From UBA8950 sp034411635 (GTDB taxonomy: Bacteria; Chloroflexota; Anaerolineae; Anaerolineales; Villigracilaceae), in assembly GCA_034411635.1 (NCBI GenBank), contig DAOUML010000228.1, forward strand, positions 1-8,813: a stretch of DNA of 8,813 nucleotides, written 5' to 3'. Of the stretch, positions 1-6,000 are shown one piece after another. How positions within the stretch are numbered: the stretch's first letter is position 1; every line of letters begins with the position of its first letter. The notes under the pieces were generated by a model, which was not told the origin of the DNA, made no database searches, and saw only the letters and a program-made list of their open reading frames with translations. Made by a program: the position numbers and the translations under genes.

Positions 1-1760
1 CAGTGTTTTTGGGCGGTTTGCGCCTGCTGGGACAAGTGGGTCAGTTTTTCAAGGGCCTGACGGATTTCAAGCGGCGGTTCGCTTTCGGGCCATTGGGCGG
101 CCAGTTCCTCGGCCTTTTGCACCGCCGAGACGGCTTCGCGGTACTCTTGCGCATCGATGGCTTGCCCGGCCAGCGCGGCAGATTGTTGCAAACGGATCAG
201 CATGGATTGCAAGGCCACCTGACGGGTTTGATCGACCTGAGCCTGGACGCCGGGCAAAGAGGCAAAGGTGTTGCGCGCCTTGAGCGAGAGCGCAAAGGAT
301 TCGAGCGCATCGCCAGCGGCGCGGGCCTGGGCCAGCAAAGATTCGGCCTCTTCCTGAATGCCAATCAGGGTATCTACCTCAACCAGTTTTTCATTCAGTT
401 TGCGTTTCCAAAAATCGTTAAACGGATAACTCAAGGCCTGCTGCAGGCGGTTTTTGGCATAACGAGGATGCGTGCTTTTCTGCTTATTGGCAAGTTCCAA
501 CTCATACTGGGCAGTATCTTCCGAGGCGCGTTCCAGATACTTTTCAGATTCGCGCAATTGCTGAGAAGTATCCACCCAAAGATTTATAGTGTAATCAAAA
601 TACTCGCGTTCGCCAGCGAGAACACGTTTGCGAATGCTCTCAATGGCAGCGGCCTTCTGATGCAAGTCGCCAAAGCGCATTTGGGTGGTTTCTTCCCCCA
701 TTTGCTTGCGCGTTTCATCGTAATATTCGCGGGCTTCTTTGAGGGCATCTTGCAAATCGGCGGGCAGGCGGTCTTCGCCATCCAGGGCTTCGGCTTCGTA
801 AACCGCCTCGCCCAGGCGTTGGATATCGCGCCGGTTTCGTAACCCGCCGCGCAGCAGGCGCAAGCGGTCTTCTGAAAGTTTCTGTTGCAGCGCGCCGCTC
901 ATTTCAAGCAGGGCGCGGCGGGCATGGTCGTTTTCGGGGGCCAGGGCCAGGGCGCGCTGGTAGGCGGCGCGGGCGGCTTCGGCCTGGTTTTGCTGGCGGG
1001 CCTGGTCACCTTCGTCGAGAGCGGCTTGCAGAGCGGCGTCAAATTGCTGGCTGGCCTGGCTGAGCAGGTCGGCAGCGGCGTCTTGCTGGGAGGTGTTGTA
1101 GGCCTGTTTTTGCAGGGACTGGGCCAGGCTGCGGGCCGCGCCCAGGTCACCAGCGCGCAAGGACTGGCGGGCTGCTTCCAATTGCTGGGCCAGGTTCTTT
1201 TCAGCGGGGGTTTCGAGGCCAGCCTCGCGTTCGAGCCAGGCATCTTCGTTGGAAGGGGCTTTGGGGGTCAGGTCAGGCTCAGGCGCGCTGGCAGGGTCGA
1301 GGTCGGGGTTAGGCTGGGATTCGCTTTCAGGAGCAGGTTCGCTGACGGCTTCGTCCACAAGCGGAGTTTTGGATTGCTCAACAGAAACAGGCGCTATGTC
1401 TGCTTGCAGTTGAGGGTCTTCAAGGACTATTTCAACAGGCGCTTGATCTGGCGTTTCAGGTTGAACGTTCGTCAAGTCCACCGGAATCGGTTCGGGTTCT
1501 TTTTCAGCCAGCGCATGGACGATTTTTTCCACCGTTTTGGCGCTCACAGAGGGTTCGGGCGGGGCAGCAGGCCGCGGTTTTTGGCGCGCGCCATAGCGGG
1601 CAACATCAATCGGGCAATCGCCGGATTGTCCCTGGGCCAGCCAGGCTTCCAGGGCGCGGGCATCTTTTTCGGCTTCGCTGGCTTTTTTCTCGTTGCCGAG
1701 CAGATCGCGCTGGCGGGTAATTTCTTTGCGGATTTTTTCGAGGATTTGCGGGTAGTCCAT
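1..1760 (-). CDS. Large helical/TPR-like protein with acidic Pro-rich linker (3' end cut by window edge)
   Basis: The frame is open from ATG at 1760 to the window edge with no stop, giving 586 visible residues; the C-terminus lies outside. The start is supported by CAGGAG 7 bases upstream and a 25-base gap after the lipoprotein stop. Residues 1-45 are a charged helix (begins MDYPQILEKIRKEI). Residues about 62-185 are a low-complexity linker rich in Pro, Glu, Asp and Ala. Residues about 186-290 look like TPR/helical hairpins (for example AEAARAAYQRALALAPEN at 260-277). The rest, to 586, is continuous charged, Ala/Gln/Leu-rich helix with repeated hairpin-like units near 465-520 and 520-580. No signal peptide or membrane helix is visible. 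I do not recognise a named family. As the last visible gene of the cluster it may be a cytoplasmic scaffold or kinase client (inference). A membrane helix or enzyme domain could lie in the missing part. Very high local G+C, especially around 900-1250. Confidence 0.88.
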   Translation of the reverse strand, partial: MDYPQILEKIRKEITRQRDLLGNEKKASEAEKDARALEAWLAQGQSGDCPIDVARYGARQKPRPAAPPEPSVSAKTVEKIVHALAEKEPEPIPVDLTNVQPETPDQAPVEIVLEDPQLQADIAPVSVEQSKTPLVDEAVSEPAPESESQPNPDLDPASAPEPDLTPKAPSNEDAWLEREAGLETPAEKNLAQQLEAARQSLRAGDLGAARSLAQSLQKQAYNTSQQDAAADLLSQASQQFDAALQAALDEGDQARQQNQAEAARAAYQRALALAPENDHARRALLEMSGALQQKLSEDRLRLLRGGLRNRRDIQRLGEAVYEAEALDGEDRLPADLQDALKEAREYYDETRKQMGEETTQMRFGDLHQKAAAIESIRKRVLAGEREYFDYTINLWVDTSQQLRESEKYLERASEDTAQYELELANKQKSTHPRYAKNRLQQALSYPFNDFWKRKLNEKLVEVDTLIGIQEEAESLLAQARAAGDALESFALSLKARNTFASLPGVQAQVDQTRQVALQSMLIRLQQSAALAGQAIDAQEYREAVSAVQKAEELAAQWPESEPPLEIRQALEKLTHLSQQAQTAQKH

Positions 1761-1767
1761 TCCGTTG

Positions 1768-1773
1768 CTCCTG
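1768..1773 (-). promoter_or_regulatory. Ribosome binding site of the helical scaffold gene
   Basis: CAGGAG on the minus strand, with 7 bases between it and the ATG at 1760-1758, in the 25-base gap after the lipoprotein stop. It fixes the start of this gene, whose reading frame has no stop inside the window. Confidence 0.8.
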
Positions 1774-1785
1774 GGTAGCGGGATG

Positions 1786-3009
1786 TTATGGCACAAAGAC
1801 AAGGGCAATTGCGTCTGCGCCCACCTGTCCGGTTTCGCCGGGCAGGATGGTCATTTGAACGGTAAGGGCGGCTTCCTGGGGTAAGGACCACAGGCCCAGT
1901 GAAATCCACTGGTTGGTAAAGTCGCCCTGGCGAATTTTGGCCGGATTAAGCCGTTCGAGCGAACGGCCATTGACCAAGAGGGCATAATCGGCGGCGATGG
2001 TGGCGTGTTCGGCGGGTATCCAAACCCATAATTCATAGATTCCAGCAGGCAGGCGGCCCGAAAGCCGCCACTGGGCAATCACCGGGGCAGGGTGCGGCTG
2101 AGTCAGGTCGCGATTGAGCAGGGAGCCATTCCAAGCGCTGGGCTCGGGCAGGCGTTGGATATACGGCTCGGCGCGCACCAGTTGGCCCTCGGTTTGTTCG
2201 TAGAAGGTGACGCGGTCATCATCGGCCAGGGCGCGCAGGGGGCGGCCTGAGGGCAGGGGATCCAAGCGGGCTGCCGCATCCGGGGGAATTTTAAGGACGA
2301 GCAGGCGGTCGAATGCAAACGGTTCTCTGGATGAACGCGACCCAATTTCGGCTTGAACCGCCAGGGTTTGGCCATGCTGCAAACTGTAAAAACCGAGCAA
2401 AAGCCAGTCAACGCTGGTCTGTCCGCTGTGCGCGGGGATGATTTCAGGCCAGCCGCGATAAGGATTGGCAGGCTCGCCATCCAACAAAACCGTAAAAGCC
2501 TGCGGCCCAGCGGAATATTGCACGGTATCCAAAAAGTAGAGGGCATACACGCCTTCGGGCAGTGGCACATCAAACTGCCAGGTGAGCCGGGCTTCACCAC
2601 GCGTGGTGTAATAGAAGGGTTCGGCCCGTCCGCCAAAGGTCAGGTCGCGGGGGTCAAAAGAAGCCGCTTTCTTCCAGATGATGGTGTCGCTCAGCGGCGG
2701 CTCGACCAGGGCGTCGCCTTCCTGCAACAACCAGGCAGATTCGGCGTTGAGCGGGGCCGGTGGGTAGAGCGCATCCGGGGCAGACAGGGCGAACTGCGAA
2801 ACAGGCAGCGGCAACGGCGTGGCGGTCGGTTCGGGCGTGGGCGTTGCGGTAGCCGTTGGCGTAGACGTGGACGTGGGCGGCCAGGTAGGGGGCGGCAGGG
2901 TAGGCGTGGGGGCCGGGGTTGCCAGGGCCGCGCAACCGGCCAACAACCAGGCCAGGGTGCCAAAAACCGCCACGAAACGCACAAGAAAGGCCACGCGTCC
3001 ACTCACCAT
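1786..3009 (-). CDS. Lipoprotein with tandem golvesin-like beta-sandwich domains, paralogous to the kinase receptor ectodomain
   Basis: A 407-residue exported lipoprotein. Residues 1-26 are a lipoprotein signal: Arg residues, a hydrophobic core and lipobox LLAGC with Cys26 as the predicted lipidated residue. Residues about 31-70 are a Thr/Pro/Ala linker, as often seen in Anaerolineae surface proteins. Residues about 71-245 and 255-407 are two beta-rich domains. The second carries the pattern G-x-Y-E-L-W-V-W-I-P, then Y-x-L-L-V-N-G, W-x-x-L-G and a terminal GADAIALVFVP, which I associate with golvesin/xanthan-lyase CBD-like domains. Both domains match, in order, the C-terminal 350 residues of the upstream receptor kinase. 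ATG at 3009 is preferred over TTG at 3012 because it overlaps the kinase stop (TGATG); GTG at 3006 is also possible. No Shine-Dalgarno is seen, so translation is probably coupled to the kinase gene. No catalytic motif is seen, so a binding or structural role at the outer membrane face is likely. Confidence 0.9.
   Translation of the reverse strand: MVSGRVAFLVRFVAVFGTLAWLLAGCAALATPAPTPTLPPPTWPPTSTSTPTATATPTPEPTATPLPLPVSQFALSAPDALYPPAPLNAESAWLLQEGDALVEPPLSDTIIWKKAASFDPRDLTFGGRAEPFYYTTRGEARLTWQFDVPLPEGVYALYFLDTVQYSAGPQAFTVLLDGEPANPYRGWPEIIPAHSGQTSVDWLLLGFYSLQHGQTLAVQAEIGSRSSREPFAFDRLLVLKIPPDAAARLDPLPSGRPLRALADDDRVTFYEQTEGQLVRAEPYIQRLPEPSAWNGSLLNRDLTQPHPAPVIAQWRLSGRLPAGIYELWVWIPAEHATIAADYALLVNGRSLERLNPAKIRQGDFTNQWISLGLWSLPQEAALTVQMTILPGETGQVGADAIALVFVP
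1789..2799 (-). other. Ectodomain copy 2 (lipoprotein residues 71-407)
   Basis: Two consecutive beta-sandwich-like domains that align collinearly with 3012-4070. Shared landmarks, lipoprotein versus kinase: LSDTIIW / FSDATVW; FYYT / FYYT; RLTW / SVTW; LPEGVYALYFLD / LPAGLYTIYVPD; WLLLGFYSL / WLTLGLVSL; GIYELWVWIP / GTYELWAWIP; VGADAIALVFVP / VGVDVIALVKKP. This protein-level paralogy shows that the two genes share an ancestral ectodomain. The DNA of the copies has diverged strongly in base composition, so the duplication is not recent. Confidence 0.85.
2932..3009 (-). other. Lipoprotein signal peptide with lipobox
   Basis: Codes for residues 1-26 of the lipoprotein: a short N-region with Arg5 and Arg11, a hydrophobic stretch (VAVFGTLAWLLAG) and the lipobox L-A-G-Cys26. 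It predicts cleavage before Cys26 by signal peptidase II and lipid anchoring, followed at once by a Thr/Pro-rich spacer. Confidence 0.85.
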
Positions 3010-3011
3010 CA
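3007..3011 (-). promoter_or_regulatory. TGATG stop/start overlap coupling kinase and lipoprotein genes
   Basis: The kinase stop TGA (3011-3009) shares its A with the lipoprotein ATG (3009-3007). No purine-rich ribosome site lies just upstream (kinase codons AAA AAG CCT). This arrangement usually means re-initiation by the same ribosome and roughly matched expression of the two proteins. Confidence 0.75.
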
Positions 3012-6000
3012 AGGCTTTTTGACCAGGGCGATGACATCCACGCCGACAAGTTGAGCAGTATCTACCCGCAGTTGAACAATGATGTCGATTTCTTTATCAA
3101 TCGTCCATTCGCCAACGTTTACCCAGGCTCCCGCTGTCAGGCCAGTTAATTCAGGGGTTCGGCCTGCAGTATCACTATTTATAGGATTGCCATTTATCGG
3201 ATTAGTGTTTCCATCCAATAAACGATAATTCAATTTTTGATTTTCATTAATCCAGGGAATCCAGGCCCACAATTCATAAGTTCCAGGCGGGGTGGTTTCT
3301 TGCGGCCACCATTGAATATCTCGTTCAGCCAACTTTCCAAGGTTAACTTTATTCCAAGAACCACCCCAGGCAATACCAAATTGGGTAAAATCGGCAGGAT
3401 CAGTGACAGGAATGGCATTATGAACGGAATTCTCAATCTTATACAATCCGGCATTATCACGCAAAGCAACAATTTTACCGCCCGGAGTGGTTTCGTCAAT
3501 TTTAGCCAGCAATTGCGCCGCTATTTCGGCTTCAGTTTCGCCTAATTTGATTATCAGCAATTCATCAGCGGCAAAGTAGATATCATCTTTGTCGCTAGAA
3601 TCCTGGGCAGTTGCCACCACTTTGAGTTTTTGTCCATCCTGTTCGAGGGAAACCAGGCCCAAGGTTAACCAAACCGGATAAGGTTTCTGGTCTGAAGAAG
3701 TTAATTTGCGTTTCTCCGCCGCCAAAAACCTTGCGCTGGTCTGGAATTGTTGCACATCATTAACAAAGATGGTGTACGGGAACGAGCCGGATGAAAAAAA
3801 TTCTCGGTCAGGAACGTAGATGGTATACAAACCGGCCGGCAAACCAATCTCGTCCATCTCCCAGGTAACACTGACTGCCTTCTCGGTATAGTAAAAATCG
3901 GCAGGCTCCAGAGCATCTCCGGCCTTGTTGCTGGCCGTCCAAACAGTAGCATCGCTAAAAGGACTGGATGGTTGGGAATCTGACGGGGGAATAAGCCATA
4001 CTTCGCCAGAAATAGGCTGAGGCGGCAGAATATTGGCCTGAGCCCGTTCCGCAGGAAGGAAGTACTTTGAATCCGGCACAGGCGTCGGGATTTCCGTCGG
4101 GATTTCCGTTGGGATGGGTATCGCTGTTGGCGGGATTGAAGTAGGCACGGGGGTTTCTATTGGCGCAATCACCTCAACAGGGGTGGCTTCAGGAGTTGGG
4201 GCCACCGGCCTGTTTATCAGCAGAATGCCGGCAAAAATACCGAGCGTAACGCACAACATCAAACTCATGCCGCCCAAAGTCAGTTTTTGCCAAAGAGGCA
4301 TATCTGGCAAAAATGATTGAGGGCCACGCCGCCGATATGGGTCGGTTTGGGGTTCAGGCAACGTTGGCGCAACCGGCGCGGGGCGCCAATCCTGGGCGTT
4401 GAAGGAGGCCAGGGCGGTCTCGAAATTCTGGGGAATGGGCGTCAATTTAATCTGCTCGTTGAGGGCAGTCCGGCCCTGAACGCGAACGGCAGTCTGAGCC
4501 CTTTCCAGCCAGACGCGGCCATCCCAGAGGCCTTCGGCGGGTTGTTGGCCCTGGGCCAGCCGCCCGGTCCAGGAAATTTGCAAAGCCTGCTTGATGCCAT
4601 CCACCAGGCCAGCATCCGAGGCAACCTGCAATTGGGCCTGGCTATCTTGCCAGGCAGCGGTCAGGTAAGCCGGGGCAGGGCTGTTGGTCCAATAAATGAC
4701 CGGTAAACCCAGGCTCAGGTAATCGCGCAGGCCTTTCAGCAAATTCGGATTGAAACTTCCACTCTTGAAATCGGAGTCGTGGGCAAGGCACCAATCCTGC
4801 CAAAGTTTGGCCTGCTGCATTTTGGCAAGCAAATCGCGGGTTTGCGGGTTATTGCGCGCCCCGCGCGGCAGGGCATGGATGGCCCGGGCGGCTGCTTCAA
4901 GGCATCCTTCTTCAAAATCATGACGTAAAATAGCCTGGGCTTCCAGCAAGGCTTTTTGATGTTTTTCAGATTCGGCAAAAATACCCGCATGGGCATCATG
5001 CAATCCATCCAGCGCATCGGATGCCTGGGCGATGTAATCGCTCACCAGGGCTTCTTCCTGCTGGCTCATGCCCGGCGTGGCCAGAGCATCAAAACATTGC
5101 TTTTGGAACGCAATCCAGCCCTGCTGCATGGTCTCGCCAAAAGCAGACTCTGTCAGCGAAACGGCGCCCAATTCCTGTCCGCGCTCCCACCAACGGCGCA
5201 GAGCGTCCAATTTTTGACGCTCTGAAGTGAGGGCCGCGAGCATTTGTTTGCGCTCATTGGCCTGCATTTGGTGATGTTGGGCATCCTGTTGCGCCAACTC
5301 GCGCGTCTTTTGCAAGAACTGCCTGGTTTCATCCACATCGGACAATCGATAGTCATCCAATCTGGAAATTTCTTCAATTTCAAGCAAGATTTTTTCGGCG
5401 CGAAGCAAGGCGTGCTCGGAACGCTTCAAAATATCCACCGCCGATAATTCCACCTGGGTAGCAGCGCGGGCCGTATTTTGCAAATAAGCGAGCAATTCTT
5501 CGGGCTTGGCGAGGAAAGGGGCGACGGATTCTGCCAACCGGTCAAACAATCGATCAATTTTTTCGTGGCGGGCTTCGGTCCCTTTGCGGGCAGAATCCGC
5601 AGCCTGCTCGCGTAAGCGGGCCGCCGTTTCAGAGTCTGTCAGGATTTTTTCGGCAAATTCGGCAAGTCTGCCGAAGAAGGCTTCTTCGCCGCGCGCAACG
5701 GGCTGAATCAGGGCTTCCTTGATGATTTTATCTAATACCTGTTTGACCGGCAAACCGCCGCCATGCTTGACAGCCTCGGCTACGTTTTCATCCAGAGGGC
5801 CGAGCAAGCGCTGGCTGGCCGACCGCTGGGCATTGCGCAACGCCAGCACCGTCAGACAAACCTGACGACTGGATTCATCAGGCAGGACTTCCATGCCTAG
5901 AAGGGAAGCAATCCGAGCCGCGTAATCCAACCGCTCTGCAAGAGAACCTTCCTCGCTCTCAAGGGATTGTTCAAGGGTTTTACGCGCCAGGGCCGTCAAT

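Noticed and set aside
3..842. Plus-strand open frame of 279 codons, rich in Phe, Gly, Leu
   Set aside because: It lies in exact codon register opposite the minus-strand scaffold gene. It ends where that gene uses a rare TTA Leu codon, and its composition is the antisense image of Gln/Ala/Glu codons. It has no domain logic.
326..1640. Recurring CTGGGCCAG oligonucleotide (near 326, 1119, 1185, 1631 and also in the kinase gene near 4550)
   Set aside because: On the coding strand it reads Leu-Ala-Gln in frame and follows from the Ala/Gln/Leu-rich helix composition; spacing is irregular and there is no sign of a regulatory repeat.
885..1778. Plus-strand open frame of 297 codons
   Set aside because: Also the antisense image of the scaffold gene in codon register. 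Its Gly/Phe/Leu-rich product reflects Ala/Gln/Pro codons opposite, and it would cover that gene's start and ribosome site.
1544..1909. Minus-strand frame of 121 codons spanning the lipoprotein end and scaffold start
   Set aside because: Out of frame with both neighbours, overlaps both, and its Arg/Pro-rich sequence has no recognisable feature.
2595..2608. Perfect 14-base palindrome CACCACGCGTGGTG
   Set aside because: It lies inside the lipoprotein coding sequence (Thr-Thr-Arg-Gly), and a palindrome of this length is expected about once in every two windows of this size by chance.
3010..3012. TTG as the start of the lipoprotein
   Set aside because: The ATG one codon later overlaps the kinase stop in the standard TGATG arrangement and gives the same signal peptide; TTG has no supporting ribosome site.
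2353..3054. Plus-strand open frame of 233 codons with an Arg/Gly-rich tail
   Set aside because: Antisense to the lipoprotein; the Arg/Gly tail is the complement of the Thr/Pro linker codons. The minus-strand product has a signal peptide, lipobox and a paralog.
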